Program-made: the position numbers and the translations under genes
Notes under the pieces: generated by a model
Databases searched by the model: none
What the model saw: the letters and a program-made list of their open reading frames with translations, nothing else
Told to the model about the DNA's origin: nothing
Source: Anoxybacillus pushchinoensis
Lineage (GTDB): Bacteria > Bacillota > Bacilli > Bacillales > Anoxybacillaceae
NCBI RefSeq assembly: GCF_900111795.1
Contig: NZ_FOJQ01000002.1
Coordinates: 13,296 to 77,295, forward strand
Length of the DNA stretch: 64,000 bases
Direction of reading: 5' to 3'
Shown: one piece after another, positions 1 through 15,278 of the stretch
Numbering within the stretch: the stretch's first letter is position 1
Layout of the letters: every line of letters begins with the position of its first letter

Positions 1-170
1 GCTGCCGCTTTTTTCTTCGCAAGCGCAACATCATCTTCCTGTTCGAGCGTCGGCTCAGTTTGTTTCGCTTGTTCAGCTGCTTGTTTGGCAGCAAGACGCT
101 CTTTTGCTAATTGTTTCGCCCGTTCGGCCGCTTCTCTTTTTAGTTGCTGTAAATCTTTTTCATCGCTCAT
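1..170 (-). CDS. nuoC: NADH-quinone oxidoreductase subunit C (NuoC), N-terminal part only
   Basis: The gene runs off the left edge, so only its first 56 codons are visible. The ATG at 170 abuts the nuoB stop codon, as expected for consecutive complex I genes. The visible part is a charged Lys/Glu/Ala/Gln-rich stretch with no recognisable catalytic domain. From memory, nuoC of Geobacillus-type bacilli carries such a low-complexity N-terminal extension before the 30-kDa subunit domain. The identification rests on position after nuoA-nuoB and on this extension, since the conserved domain lies outside the window. Confidence 0.75.
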   Translation of the reverse strand, partial: MSDEKDLQQLKREAAERAKQLAKERLAAKQAAEQAKQTEPTLEQEDDVALAKKKAA

Positions 171-683
171 TTACAGCACCCTCTTTCCTGTTTTTGCTTC
201 ATAGCGAATCTTCTCTTTTAACTTATTAATGCCATAAATAAGGGCAGCTGGGTTTGGCGGACAGCCCGGAATATATACATCAACCGGTACAATTTGATCG
301 ACACCTTTCACAACGCAATACGATTTCACATATGGCCCGCCTGCTGTCGCACAAGAGCCCATCGCAATGACCCATTTCGGTTCAGGCATTTGATCGTACA
401 AGCGGCGAACAATTGGCGCCATTTTTTTCGTGACTGTACCTGAAACGATCATGACATCTGATTGACGCGGCGACGTGCGGAAGAAAGAGCCGAAACGATC
501 TAAGTCGTAATGGGAAGAGCCGACTCCCATCATTTCAATGGCGCAACAGGCAAGTCCGAACGTAAGCGGCCATAGCGAGTTGCTGCGCGCCCACGCTTTT
601 AGCTGTTCTAATGTCGTTAAAAAGACGTTACGGCGCATTTCTTCCATTTCCTGATCTGATACGTTTAACAATTTTACATCCAT
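171..683 (-). CDS. nuoB: NADH-quinone oxidoreductase subunit B (NuoB)
   Basis: NuoB is the peripheral complex I subunit that holds the terminal iron-sulfur cluster N2 and passes electrons to quinone at the membrane interface. The 170-residue product shows the cluster ligands as tandem Cys46-Cys47 (LACCAIEMM), Cys111 (MGSCATAGG) and Cys141 (PGCPPNP). The start is the second in-frame ATG at 683, because GAAGAAGGTG lies just upstream; the longer frame from 704 would place this site inside the gene. It overlaps the end of nuoA by 10 bases, suggesting coupled translation. B. subtilis lacks this enzyme. Confidence 0.96.
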   Translation of the reverse strand: MDVKLLNVSDQEMEEMRRNVFLTTLEQLKAWARSNSLWPLTFGLACCAIEMMGVGSSHYDLDRFGSFFRTSPRQSDVMIVSGTVTKKMAPIVRRLYDQMPEPKWVIAMGSCATAGGPYVKSYCVVKGVDQIVPVDVYIPGCPPNPAALIYGINKLKEKIRYEAKTGKRVL

Positions 684-1039
684 TTTAACACCTTCTTCTT
701 CCAAGCATACACAAGTCCAATCAACAACATGACGACGAAAATGAGCATTTCGATGATGGCAAATGCACCGAGCTTTTCAAATGCCACCGCCCACGGATAT
801 AAAAATACAGTTTCTACATCAAAAATGACGAACAGCAACGCAAAGATGTAATATCTCACGTTAAATTGCACGCGCGAATCGTGGAATGGATCCAATCCGC
901 TCTCGTACGTTGTTTGCTTCGCTGCATTCGGCGCATGTGGACGAAGAAGACGTCCTGCTGTGAGCGCAACGATCGGAAGCAAAATACCTAAACAAAGGAA
1001 CACAAAGACGACTACATAACTGTTTACATACACGTTCAA
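674..1039 (-). CDS. nuoA: NADH-quinone oxidoreductase subunit A (NuoA)
   Basis: NuoA is a small membrane subunit of complex I near the quinone site. The 121-residue protein has three hydrophobic segments (about residues 6-28, 62-82 and 90-110) and the family-typical loop YESGLDPF between the first two, followed by a [11 protein letters not shown] segment. The start is a TTG at 1039, with AGGGGTGG seven bases upstream; the upstream ATG at 1072 has no such site. It is the first gene of the operon and follows a good sigma-A promoter at 1113-1141. Confidence 0.94.
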   Translation of the reverse strand: MNVYVNSYVVVFVFLCLGILLPIVALTAGRLLRPHAPNAAKQTTYESGLDPFHDSRVQFNVRYYIFALLFVIFDVETVFLYPWAVAFEKLGAFAIIEMLIFVVMLLIGLVYAWKKKVLKWM

Positions 1040-1112
1040 CGATGGCCCACCCCTTTGTGACTTTATACACATTTTTCGAAAACGTCATACTATTACGACT
1101 GTAACCGATAAC

Positions 1113-1141
1113 ATTATATCACTTCTTCACATATGTGTCGA
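1113..1141 (-). promoter_or_regulatory. Sigma-A promoter of the nuo operon
   Basis: On the minus strand TCGACA (1136-1141) and a perfect TATAAT (1113-1118) are separated by 17 bases. Transcription would start near 1106, giving a leader of about 65 bases before nuoA. The atp terminator lies just upstream, so nuo appears to be transcribed independently of atp. Confidence 0.75.
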
Positions 1142-1185
1142 TAAAACTTGTTCCAAAAACAAGAAAACACCCCCCTCTTTCTAAT

Positions 1186-1218
1186 AACAAAAAACCCTAA
1201 GAGACGATGCTCTTAGGG

Positions 1219-1220
<2 letters not shown>
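1186..1220 (-). terminator. Rho-independent terminator of the atp operon
   Basis: An 11-bp perfect stem (AACCCTAAGAG at 1193-1203 with its complement at 1210-1220) and a six-base loop are followed on the minus strand by a T-rich run. The stem overlaps the first bases of the atpC stop codon. Confidence 0.92.
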
Positions 1221-3086
<1,866 letters not shown>

Positions 3087-3096
3087 CTAATCAACC

Positions 3097-3978
<882 letters not shown>

Positions 3979-4034
3979 TCAATTGTTGAAAGGGACGGAA
4001 CAGCCATGCTGTTCCGCTCTCCACTTTACTTTTG

Positions 4035-5564
<1,530 letters not shown>

Positions 5565-5573
5565 CTATAAATG

Positions 5574-6751
<1,178 letters not shown>

Positions 6752-6763
6752 TCACTTTGACAA

Positions 6764-7018
<255 letters not shown>

Positions 7019-7028
7019 TTAATATATT

Positions 7029-7745
<717 letters not shown>

Positions 7746-8123
7746 TCACCTCTCTTCCTCTTTGTTTTTTTGGAAAAAGAAATCTATCATAATGACAACA
7801 TAAGATGTCATTAATCCTACCACTATCCAAACGATCGACAAGTGTTCTGGATAACGCAACGCAAAAATGGCACCCAATGTAGCGGCCGCCATACGTGAGA
7901 GCATGCCAAGTGAAACTACTCGTCTCCCTAGAATAACAGCTCGTCCTAGTCGCTCAACCCTTCTAATGAGCGTCCACGTATTAAATAAGCCGACAATCGT
8001 TCCTATAATTAAACTTAAAAATATTTTTTCGTATGACGAAAAACCCCATCCTAATACATAAAGTGCCAACAAATATAGTATGTATGATTTGTGACGTCGC
8101 CAATGCTGCTGCAGTTCGTTCAT
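7746..8123 (-). CDS. atpI: ATP synthase protein I (AtpI)
   Basis: This 125-residue membrane protein has four predicted hydrophobic segments and sits second in the atp operon, where AtpI is normally found. Family members are thought to help c-ring assembly or magnesium uptake for the ATPase; neither is shown by the sequence. It overlaps the preceding atpZ-like gene by four bases. Confidence 0.88.
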   Translation of the reverse strand: MNELQQHWRRHKSYILYLLALYVLGWGFSSYEKIFLSLIIGTIVGLFNTWTLIRRVERLGRAVILGRRVVSLGMLSRMAAATLGAIFALRYPEHLSIVWIVVGLMTSYVVIMIDFFFQKNKEEER

Positions 8124-8347
8124 TTTTCCTCTCCTGAAAAAAATGAGCGAATGAGGCGAATCATTGCGTAAACACCAGCCGCTAAGCCGAGCAACAAGCC
8201 GACAATTAAAAAGAGCGGTTCGGTACCAAAGTGTTCGTCAACAAAACGTCCTCCAAAAATCCCAACTAAGACGGACCCGACAAGCTGGGAAGATATCCCC
8301 GTCATCAAGCCGATTGCCCGAAACGGATGGCGCTCACGTTGCCGCAT
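8120..8347 (-). CDS. atpZ: AtpZ/AtpI family protein, first gene of the atp operon
   Basis: A 75-residue protein with two hydrophobic segments (about 17-38 and 46-68) separated by DEHFGTEP, the pattern of the short AtpZ family encoded ahead of atpI in many Bacillaceae. AtpZ and AtpI have been proposed to act together in Mg2+ uptake or rotor assembly. The ATG at 8347 follows GTGAGG. It overlaps atpI by four bases and is the first gene after the operon promoter. Confidence 0.85.
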   Translation of the reverse strand: MRQRERHPFRAIGLMTGISSQLVGSVLVGIFGGRFVDEHFGTEPLFLIVGLLLGLAAGVYAMIRLIRSFFSGEEK

Positions 8348-8415
8348 ACGAAAGCCTCACTTTTCATTTTCAGAATTTACTGTATTTTAAAAAAGGTTAT
8401 CCTTATCCCCTTGTA

Positions 8416-8444
8416 AGCATACAATAGCGAAAACTCGATGTCAA
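8416..8444 (-). promoter_or_regulatory. Sigma-A promoter of the atp operon
   Basis: A perfect TTGACA (8439-8444) and TATGCT (8416-8421) lie 17 bases apart on the minus strand, about 70 bases before atpZ. It lies downstream of the wecB terminator, so atp transcription is independent of upp-wecB. Confidence 0.8.
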
Positions 8445-8481
8445 TGCGTTCGGTCACAAAAGTAGGGAAAATTTTTGGTAG

Positions 8482-8512
8482 AAAAAAGGGATGCGTCATC
8501 ACATCCCTTTTT
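8482..8512 (-). terminator. Terminator of upp-wecB
   Basis: An 11-bp stem (AAAAAGGGATG at 8483-8493 and complement at 8502-8512) has the wecB stop codon in its loop and a T-run on the minus strand. Confidence 0.88.
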
Positions 8513-9650
8513 CGTGTTGAAATGGCGTCGGCAAAACATCGCTTTGCCCGAAATAATAACGAATCGCTTCGACAATCCGCTTTGATGCCCATCCGTCACC
8601 GTACGGATTTGACGCTTTCGCCATTTGGTCATATGCTTTTTCGTCCGTCAGTAGCTCGCTAGCTAACTTGTAAATCGTTTGTTCGTCCGTTCCAGCTAAT
8701 TTTAGCGTTCCCGCCTCGATCCCTTCCGGACGCTCTGTCGTATCGCGCAACACGAGGACAGGAACACCGAGAGAAGGTGCTTCTTCTTGAACGCCGCCTG
8801 AATCGGTTAAAATCATATATGCACGGGCTGCGAAGTTATGGAAATCTACGACATCTAACGGCTCGATTAAATGAATGCGTTCATCGTCTCCTAATATATC
8901 ATTCGCCAATTCGCGAACGACCGGATTTAAATGAACGGGATAAACAACTTGAACGTCGCGGTAATCGTCTACGAGCCGTTTAATCGCCCGGAACATATTA
9001 CACATCGGTTCACCGAGGTTTTCGCGGCGATGCGCCGTCAGTAAAATCATACGGCTTCCCGCTACCTTTTCTAAAATCGGGTGGGTATACGTGTCGCGCA
9101 CCGTCGTTTTTAACGCGTCAATCGCGGTGTTGCCGGTAATAAAAATGGCGTCGTCCCGCTTGTTTTCCGCTCGTAAATTTTCCGCCGCTTTCGCTGTCGG
9201 AGCAAAATGCAAATCAGCTAATACCCCCGTTAATTGGCGATTCATTTCTTCTGGAAACGGCGAGTATTTATTCCACGTTCTTAACCCCGCTTCCACGTGC
9301 CCAACAGCAATTTGGTTGTAAAACGCCGCAAGGCTAGCGACAAATGTCGTTGTCGTGTCGCCGTGGACGAGCACGATGTCGGGCTTTACTTTTTTCATGA
9401 CGTCGTCTAAACCAGCAAGCGCTCTTGTCGTAATATCGACAAGCGTTTGACGCTCTTTCATAATGTTTAAATCGTAATGCGGCTGAATGCCAAAAATATC
9501 AAGCACTTGATCAAGCATTTGACGATGTTGCGCTGTGACGGTAACGATCGACTCAATGTCCTCGTATTGTTGCAATTGCAAAACGAGCGGAGCCATTTTG
9601 ATGGCTTCCGGTCTCGTCCCAAAAATCGTCATTACTTTTCGTTTTCCCAT
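8499..9650 (-). CDS. wecB: UDP-N-acetylglucosamine 2-epimerase (non-hydrolysing)
   Basis: The enzyme interconverts UDP-GlcNAc and UDP-ManNAc in the cytoplasm, supplying ManNAc for teichoic acid linkage units or other cell-wall polymers. The 383-residue product has the family blocks GTRPEAIKMAPL near the N-terminus, HGDTTTT, HVEAGLRT with EEMNRQL, LTAHRREN and the late DSGGVQEEAPSLG. The start is the ATG at 9650 after AAGGTGAGC; an in-frame extension to 9725 overlaps upp and lacks support. It lies 10 bases after upp, apparently in one transcript. In B. subtilis the homologue is mnaA. Confidence 0.95.
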   Translation of the reverse strand: MGKRKVMTIFGTRPEAIKMAPLVLQLQQYEDIESIVTVTAQHRQMLDQVLDIFGIQPHYDLNIMKERQTLVDITTRALAGLDDVMKKVKPDIVLVHGDTTTTFVASLAAFYNQIAVGHVEAGLRTWNKYSPFPEEMNRQLTGVLADLHFAPTAKAAENLRAENKRDDAIFITGNTAIDALKTTVRDTYTHPILEKVAGSRMILLTAHRRENLGEPMCNMFRAIKRLVDDYRDVQVVYPVHLNPVVRELANDILGDDERIHLIEPLDVVDFHNFAARAYMILTDSGGVQEEAPSLGVPVLVLRDTTERPEGIEAGTLKLAGTDEQTIYKLASELLTDEKAYDQMAKASNPYGDGWASKRIVEAIRYYFGQSDVLPTPFQHEKGM

Positions 9651-9660
9651 TATGCTCACC

Positions 9661-10308
<648 letters not shown>

Positions 10309-10363
10309 TCATATGCATTCTTGTAAATTTTACATAAAAACAAACGAGGATTCAACTTACGAT

Positions 10364-10394
10364 TTAAAGAAAAAGGTGCCCCGATGGACACCTT
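10364..10394 (-). terminator. Terminator of glyA
   Basis: AAGGTG at 10373-10378 pairs with 10389-10394, extended by one G-T and two G-C pairs to a 9-bp stem with a four-base loop; TTTCTTT follows on the minus strand. The stem includes the end of the glyA stop codon. Confidence 0.85.
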
Positions 10395-11634
10395 ATACGT
10401 ACAGTGGAAATTTTTCAGTTAATGCGGCAACACGTTGGCGCGCCTCTTCTAATTTTTGCTCATCGTCTTTATGTTTGAGCGCAAGCGAGATGATGCGCGC
10501 AATTTCATCCATTTCCTCAAGCCCAAATCCGCGGCTTGTCACCGCTGCTGTACCGATGCGAATGCCGCTAGTAACAAACGGGCTTTCTGGATCGTACGGA
10601 ATCGTGTTTTTATTGACCGTAATGCCAATATCATCGAGAACTTTTTCAGCGACTTTTCCTGTTAAACCGATGGAACGTAAGTCGATTAACAACAAATGAT
10701 TGTCTGTGCCGCCAGAGACGAGCGTAAACCCTTCAGCCGTTAAAGCTTCGGCTAGACGGTTAGCATTGTTCACGATATTTTGGGCATATGTTTTAAAGTC
10801 ATCTTGTAACGCCTCGCCGAGCGCGACTGCTTTCGCGGCGATGACGTGCATAAGCGGACCCCCTTGAATGCCTGGGAAAATCGCTTTATCAATTTGTTTC
10901 GCAAACTGCTCTTGGCACAAAATCATTCCTCCGCGCGGACCGCGTAACGTTTTATGCGTCGTTGTCGTCACAAAATGGGCGTAAGGAACAGGGTTCGGGT
11001 GCAAACCTGCCGCCACAAGCCCCGCGATATGCGCCATGTCAACCATGAGATATGCGCCCACTTCATCCGCAATTTCACGAAACTTCGCAAAGTCAATCGT
11101 GCGAGGATATGCGCTTGCCCCAGCAACGATCAATTTCGGTTTATGTTTTAATGCTTTTTCGCGAACGTCATCATAGTTAATGCGATGCGTTTCTGGATCG
11201 ACGCCATATTCAACGAAATTGTACTGTATACCGCTAAAGTTCACCGAGCTTCCGTGCGTTAAATGCCCTCCGTGCGACAAATTCATGCCAAGCACTGTAT
11301 CCCCGTGTTGTAAAACTGTAAAATAGACAGCCATGTTCGCCTGTGCCCCTGAATGCGGCTGAACATTTGCATGCTCCGCTCCGAACAATTGTTTTGCACG
11401 TTCGCGCGCAAGCTCTTCTACGACGTCAACATGTTCACAACCGCCGTAATAGCGACGGCCTGGATATCCTTCAGCATACTTGTTCGTTAATACTGATCCT
11501 TGCGCTTCCATCACCGCTTCACTAACGAAGTTTTCCGATGCAATCAATTCAATTTTCGTTTGTTGTCGTTTTAACTCATCTTGAATAGCTTGAAATACTT
11601 GCGGATCTTGCTGTGACAAGCGACTCATTGACAA
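10393..11634 (-). CDS. glyA: Serine hydroxymethyltransferase
   Basis: GlyA is the PLP enzyme that converts serine and tetrahydrofolate to glycine and methylene-tetrahydrofolate, the main one-carbon source. The 413-residue protein contains the N-terminal [12 protein letters not shown], the substrate/PLP region [16 protein letters not shown], and the Schiff-base lysine in [14 protein letters not shown]. The start at 11634 is preceded by AGGGGAGGATTGTCA. A terminator separates it from upp. Confidence 0.98.
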   Translation of the reverse strand: MSMSRLSQQDPQVFQAIQDELKRQQTKIELIASENFVSEAVMEAQGSVLTNKYAEGYPGRRYYGGCEHVDVVEELARERAKQLFGAEHANVQPHSGAQANMAVYFTVLQHGDTVLGMNLSHGGHLTHGSSVNFSGIQYNFVEYGVDPETHRINYDDVREKALKHKPKLIVAGASAYPRTIDFAKFREIADEVGAYLMVDMAHIAGLVAAGLHPNPVPYAHFVTTTTHKTLRGPRGGMILCQEQFAKQIDKAIFPGIQGGPLMHVIAAKAVALGEALQDDFKTYAQNIVNNANRLAEALTAEGFTLVSGGTDNHLLLIDLRSIGLTGKVAEKVLDDIGITVNKNTIPYDPESPFVTSGIRIGTAAVTSRGFGLEEMDEIARIISLALKHKDDEQKLEEARQRVAALTEKFPLYV

Positions 11635-11700
11635 TCCTCCCCTAAAGTGTGAATATTCTTTTTTATCTTAACACATTTTCAAATGAAAAAGTGAACAAAT

Positions 11701-12279
11701 TTAACCGATCGAACATGATTTGTTCGCCTTTTCTTCTGAATAGACGGCGCGTTCGCCTCCGATGAGCTTCGGTCTCGTTTTCGCAAATGTAACGATCGCA
11801 TGTCCGATTTGCTTAATCGATGTGCGGACAGGAACCGCCACATGTTTTAAATGCATACCAATTAATGTAGCACCGATATCAATGCCAGCATCTGCTCGAA
11901 TATGTTCAACGACAACAGGATCATGAAGTTGCGTATATGCGTATGCCGCCATTGCGCCACCCGCGTTGCGAACAGGAATGACGCTCACAATTTCCAGCTG
12001 CTTTGTCACAGCGGTTTGTCGTTCCACTACTAATGCCCGGTTTAAATGTTCACAACATTGAAACGCAAGCTGCACTCCTGTTTCATCGCGCCATTGTTTC
12101 AGTTCTTGAAACAACATCGCCGCCACATCCATCGTTCCCGCTGTTCCGATTTTTTCTCCAATGACTTCACTTGTGCTGCAACCAATGACGACAACGTCAT
12201 GATTCGTTAGCGGCACTTGCGCACGAAACTCAGCAAGCGCCTTTTGCCATTGACTACGCCATTGTTCCATGTCCGTCAC
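11701..12279 (-). CDS. ywlG: TIGR01440/DUF436 family protein (YwlG)
   Basis: A 192-residue cytoplasmic protein of the YwlG family, function not established. The conserved parts visible are the N-terminal MEQWRSQW helix, [33 protein letters not shown] and the late [19 protein letters not shown]. The start is a GTG at 12279, chosen because AAAGGTGGGAG precedes it; the longer frame to 12354 runs into rpiB. It lies between rpiB and glyA, as in B. subtilis. Confidence 0.88.
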   Translation of the reverse strand: MTDMEQWRSQWQKALAEFRAQVPLTNHDVVVIGCSTSEVIGEKIGTAGTMDVAAMLFQELKQWRDETGVQLAFQCCEHLNRALVVERQTAVTKQLEIVSVIPVRNAGGAMAAYAYTQLHDPVVVEHIRADAGIDIGATLIGMHLKHVAVPVRTSIKQIGHAIVTFAKTRPKLIGGERAVYSEEKANKSCSIG

Positions 12280-12292
12280 GATACTCCCACCT

Positions 12293-12736
12293 TTATTGCT
12301 CGTTTTCATAAGCGGAAATTTTTTGAATGCGTTTTTCGTGACGACCTCCTTCAAATGGGGTTGTCAGCCATACTTTGGCAATTTCGCGCGCCAATCCCGG
12401 TCCGATGACGCGTTCGCCCATCGCTAATATATTGCTGTCGTTATGTTCGCGCGTTGCCTTTGCGCTAAATACATCGTGAACGAGCGCGCAACGGATACCT
12501 TTCACTTTGTTTGCCGCAATGCTCATGCCAATACCTGTTCCGCAAATTAATATGCCGCGGTCAAATTCGCCATTCGCCACTTTCTCTGCTACTGGCAACG
12601 CATAATCTGGATAATCAACAGACGTTTCACATTCACAACCGAAGTCTGTATATTCGATGCCCATTTCATCCATTAGTTTTTTAATTTCCTCGCGAATGCG
12701 AATGCCTCCATGGTCTGATGCGATTGCTACTTTCAT
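12293..12736 (-). CDS. rpiB: Ribose 5-phosphate isomerase B
   Basis: RpiB interconverts ribose 5-phosphate and ribulose 5-phosphate in the pentose phosphate pathway. The 147-residue protein has the N-terminal ASDHGG, the catalytic Cys65 in [14 protein letters not shown] and the phosphate-binding REHNDSNIL. The start at 12736 follows a strong AAGGAGGGG. It lies 13 bases upstream of ywlG and is probably co-transcribed with it. A terminator separates it from the chemoreceptor gene. Confidence 0.96.
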   Translation of the reverse strand: MKVAIASDHGGIRIREEIKKLMDEMGIEYTDFGCECETSVDYPDYALPVAEKVANGEFDRGILICGTGIGMSIAANKVKGIRCALVHDVFSAKATREHNDSNILAMGERVIGPGLAREIAKVWLTTPFEGGRHEKRIQKISAYENEQ

Positions 12737-12764
12737 GTTTAAACCCCTCCTTGTTTGTGTAAAG

Positions 12765-12804
12765 AAAAAACCGTCTCTTTTCATTTTAACGATTCGAGAC
12801 GGTC
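12765..12804 (-). terminator. Terminator of the chemoreceptor gene
   Basis: ACCGTCTC and its complement form a stem with a 17-base loop, followed by TTTTTTC on the minus strand, about 20 bases after the stop codon at 12824. Confidence 0.85.
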
Positions 12805-12823
12805 TTTTCACCATTTATTATAC

Positions 12824-14116
12824 TTATAAACGGAAGCGAGCAATCGTTTGTTTTAATTTTTCTGCTTGTTCTCCAAGTTCCGTCGCCAGCTCGCGCATGC
12901 TTTCAATGACAACCGTTTGTTCTTGCGTAGCCGCCGTCACTTCTTCCGCACCAGCCGATGTTTGTTCGGCGATCGCTGCCACTTCTTGCGATTGAATAGA
13001 TGTTTGTTGAATATATTTCGTTTGTTCATCTACAAGTTGGGCAATTTGTTTTACGGCTTTTGCGACTTCATGAATGGATGCGCTCATATGGGAGATCGCT
13101 TCATTCGTTTCGTTTCCTTTTCTCGCTTCGTCATTCGCTTTCTTCACTTGCTCTGTAATTTGTTGAACGACGTTTGCTACTTCATGTTGAATGTTTTGAA
13201 CGAGTTCAGAAATACCTTGTACTGCTTTAGCGCTTTCATCTGCCAGCTTTCTTACTTCTTCCGCAACGACCGCAAATCCTTTTCCGTGCTCCCCTGCCCG
13301 CGCCGCTTCAATGGAAGCATTTAACGCCAATAAATTTGTTTGTCCGGCAATATCTCCGACGAGGGAAATGATTTGACCGACTTCTTTCGCATGATCTTCT
13401 AAACGACGTACAACATCGAGCGACGATTCGTTGTTTTTCGCTAATTGTTGAATGCCAGCGATGAGCGAACCGATGACGCGACGGCTTTCTTCAAGCTTTG
13501 TAACCATCTCGGTCGACAGTTTTTCCGATTGCATCGCTTTTTGTTGCACGTTTCCTGCGATCGCTAATACATCTTCTACTGCTTCCGCTGTCGTTTGCAT
13601 CGCCACCGCGGAATTATCCGCTCCTTTTGAAATTTCATCAATCGTGCGCGCAATGTTTTCCGCTTGTTCCGCCGCCACTCGAGACACGTTTGTCATCTCG
13701 ACAACTTTTTCATTCGTGTGGGAAAAATTTTGTTGAATGTTTTGCACCATGTCGCGTAAACTGCGCAACATGTCGTTAAACGCAAGCGCAAGCGAACGAA
13801 TTTCATCATCCGACTTTGGCACAGGTACATCTTGTCCAATTTCACCTTCTGCTGCTTTTAACGCCGCTTGTTCAAGCTGAGAAAGCGGTTTCGTAATGAA
13901 CCGCGCCGCATAATATGCCAATACACCAGACCAAAAAATACCGAACAATAGCGTTAAAATGGTAAACGTATTTTCCCCAAACGGAAGCCATTGTTTGACG
14001 TAGTCATAGAGCACATAAATGTAAAAGGCGCTCGTTGAGTACGTAATGATCGCTAATACAGTTGTGAAAATGGCTAACTTTTTTTGTAAGCTAAATGTGT
14101 ATTTTCCCCCCATCAT
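12824..14116 (-). CDS. Methyl-accepting chemotaxis protein without an extracellular sensor domain
   Basis: The 430-residue protein has two membrane segments (about 12-36 and 47-70) separated by only a dozen residues ([12 protein letters not shown]), so there is no room for a periplasmic ligand domain. A HAMP-like linker ([18 protein letters not shown]) follows, then a long MCP signalling domain with the CheA/CheW-contact hairpin around [36 protein letters not shown]. It may sense membrane or cytoplasmic signals, or act with a partner. It sits between ywlE and rpiB, where I do not recall a chemoreceptor in B. subtilis. Confidence 0.9.
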   Translation of the reverse strand: MMGGKYTFSLQKKLAIFTTVLAIITYSTSAFYIYVLYDYVKQWLPFGENTFTILTLLFGIFWSGVLAYYAARFITKPLSQLEQAALKAAEGEIGQDVPVPKSDDEIRSLALAFNDMLRSLRDMVQNIQQNFSHTNEKVVEMTNVSRVAAEQAENIARTIDEISKGADNSAVAMQTTAEAVEDVLAIAGNVQQKAMQSEKLSTEMVTKLEESRRVIGSLIAGIQQLAKNNESSLDVVRRLEDHAKEVGQIISLVGDIAGQTNLLALNASIEAARAGEHGKGFAVVAEEVRKLADESAKAVQGISELVQNIQHEVANVVQQITEQVKKANDEARKGNETNEAISHMSASIHEVAKAVKQIAQLVDEQTKYIQQTSIQSQEVAAIAEQTSAGAEEVTAATQEQTVVIESMRELATELGEQAEKLKQTIARFRL

Positions 14117-14130
14117 ACATCCCCCTTGCG

Positions 14131-14565
14131 TTATAGCTTTTCATGTAGCTTTTCAATCGCTTGCTCGAGCTCATCGCGCGTTTGACGGTACACATCGATC
14201 GAAGCGCCGAATGGATCGATGACATCTTTAGCGTCACCGAGAAATTCGTTTAACGTAAACGTTTTTCCTGCTGCTTCTGGAAAGCGCGACAGCACATGTT
14301 GTTTATGACTTTCGGTCATCGTTAATATGTACGTCGCCCAGTCAACATGCTCTTTCGTCAATAACGACGATTGATGCTGAATATGAATCCCCTTTTCAGC
14401 AAGCACCGCTTTCGCATGTTGTGACGCATCGCTTCCGTCAAACGCAAAAACGCCCGCTGACCTCACTTGCACATGCGGTAGCTGCTTATGCTTAAGCAGC
14501 GCTTCTGCCATCGGACTGCGGCATGTATTTCCTGTACATACAAATAAAACGTTCGTTTGGCTCAC
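14131..14565 (-). CDS. ywlE: Low-molecular-weight protein arginine phosphatase (YwlE type)
   Basis: The 144-residue protein has the LMW-PTP P-loop CTGNTCRS beginning at Cys10 and the general-acid segment [10 protein letters not shown]. In B. subtilis YwlE the threonine in the P-loop (T in NTCR) favours phosphoarginine over phosphotyrosine; the same residue is present here (Thr14), so reversal of McsB-type arginine phosphorylation is inferred. The start is a GTG at 14565 after GAGAGGTG; the track frame begins three codons earlier inside that site. Confidence 0.92.
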   Translation of the reverse strand: MSQTNVLFVCTGNTCRSPMAEALLKHKQLPHVQVRSAGVFAFDGSDASQHAKAVLAEKGIHIQHQSSLLTKEHVDWATYILTMTESHKQHVLSRFPEAAGKTFTLNEFLGDAKDVIDPFGASIDVYRQTRDELEQAIEKLHEKL

Positions 14566-14644
14566 AACGTACACCTCTCATCATTTCCCTCATGTTTACT
14601 ATTATTATAAAATAAGCAGTAGGACAAAATATAGACTAAATGAA

Positions 14645-14672
14645 AGAAAAAAGAACTGGAAAATCCCAGCTC
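14645..14672 (-). terminator. Terminator of mntP
   Basis: A 7-bp stem (14653-14659 with 14666-14672, one G-T pair) overlaps the mntP stop and is followed by CTTTTTT on the minus strand. Confidence 0.75.
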
Positions 14673-15216
14673 ATAACGGAAATAATAGTTTACAAGCAAA
14701 CAAAAGCAAAATGGCTCCGCCTAACGCCTCGCTATATGTACCTAGCCAACGTTGAAAGCGACGCCCAAGAAGCAACCCTATCCACGTTAACACCATGCTC
14801 GTCAAGCCGAATGCGGTCACAGCGAGCACCATTTCCACCCCATAAATCCCTAAACTCAACCCGACGGAAAAACTGTCAAGGCTAACGCTAAACGCAAATA
14901 AAAACAAACCGATGCCAACAGGCCTCAGCCAACGTTCTTGTTCATGATGGAAGGAAGCGATGACCATTTGCACACCGAGAATAAACAACAATGCTCCTCC
15001 GATATATGTCGCTGCATGCCCTAATTGAATAGATAACAACCGACCGATCGTCATCCCAGCTAAAGGCATGACAACATGAAAAAAGCCTACCGTTGCTCCA
15101 ATATAGGCAATTTGCTTCAAACGAAGCTGAAGCAATCCCATGCCGAGGCTGACTGAAAATGCATCCATCCCCAACGCAAATGCCATCATCGCTAATGTGA
15201 TCATTTCCCCAACCAT
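14671..15216 (-). CDS. mntP: Manganese efflux pump MntP
   Basis: The 181-residue membrane protein has six hydrophobic helices and two related halves. Each half carries an acidic membrane motif: [14 protein letters not shown] in the first and [14 protein letters not shown] in the second. These Asp-containing signatures are those of MntP (YwlD in B. subtilis), which exports Mn2+. Start ATG at 15216 has AAGGAGG nearby, but that ribosome binding site lies in the 3' arm of a 9-bp hairpin (15225-15270), so translation may be controlled. It follows ywlC. Confidence 0.93.
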   Translation of the reverse strand: MVGEMITLAMMAFALGMDAFSVSLGMGLLQLRLKQIAYIGATVGFFHVVMPLAGMTIGRLLSIQLGHAATYIGGALLFILGVQMVIASFHHEQERWLRPVGIGLFLFAFSVSLDSFSVGLSLGIYGVEMVLAVTAFGLTSMVLTWIGLLLGRRFQRWLGTYSEALGGAILLLFACKLLFPL

Positions 15217-15224
15217 ACGAATGC

Positions 15225-15270
15225 CTCCTTAGGACGTGCCCTCACGTTAACATATGCACACCCTAAGGAG
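15225..15270 (-). promoter_or_regulatory. Hairpin sequestering the mntP ribosome binding site
   Basis: On the minus-strand mRNA, CTCCTTAGG (15270-15262) is perfectly complementary to CCTAAGGAG (15233-15225), which contains the mntP Shine-Dalgarno sequence. Between them a smaller ACGTG-AGGG-CACGT hairpin abuts the 3' arm. The 5' arm starts eight bases after the ywlC stop codon. The structure would hide the mntP start site unless opened by a ribosome finishing ywlC or by another factor. It does not show the yybP-ykoY manganese riboswitch consensus that I know. Confidence 0.75.
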
Positions 15271-15278
15271 TTTAGACA

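Noticed and set aside
11635-11700. PurR box or purine control site before glyA
   Set aside because: No pair of PurBox-like sequences was found; only weak AT-rich promoter-like elements are present.
12866-13324. Plus-strand open frame of 152 codons opposite the chemoreceptor
   Set aside because: Its Phe/Arg/Cys-rich translation is the reverse image of the MCP helices and shows no start signal.
15225-15270. yybP-ykoY manganese riboswitch before mntP
   Set aside because: The leader is only about 60 bases long and lacks the conserved loop motifs of that class; a simple ribosome-binding-site hairpin explains the visible pairing.
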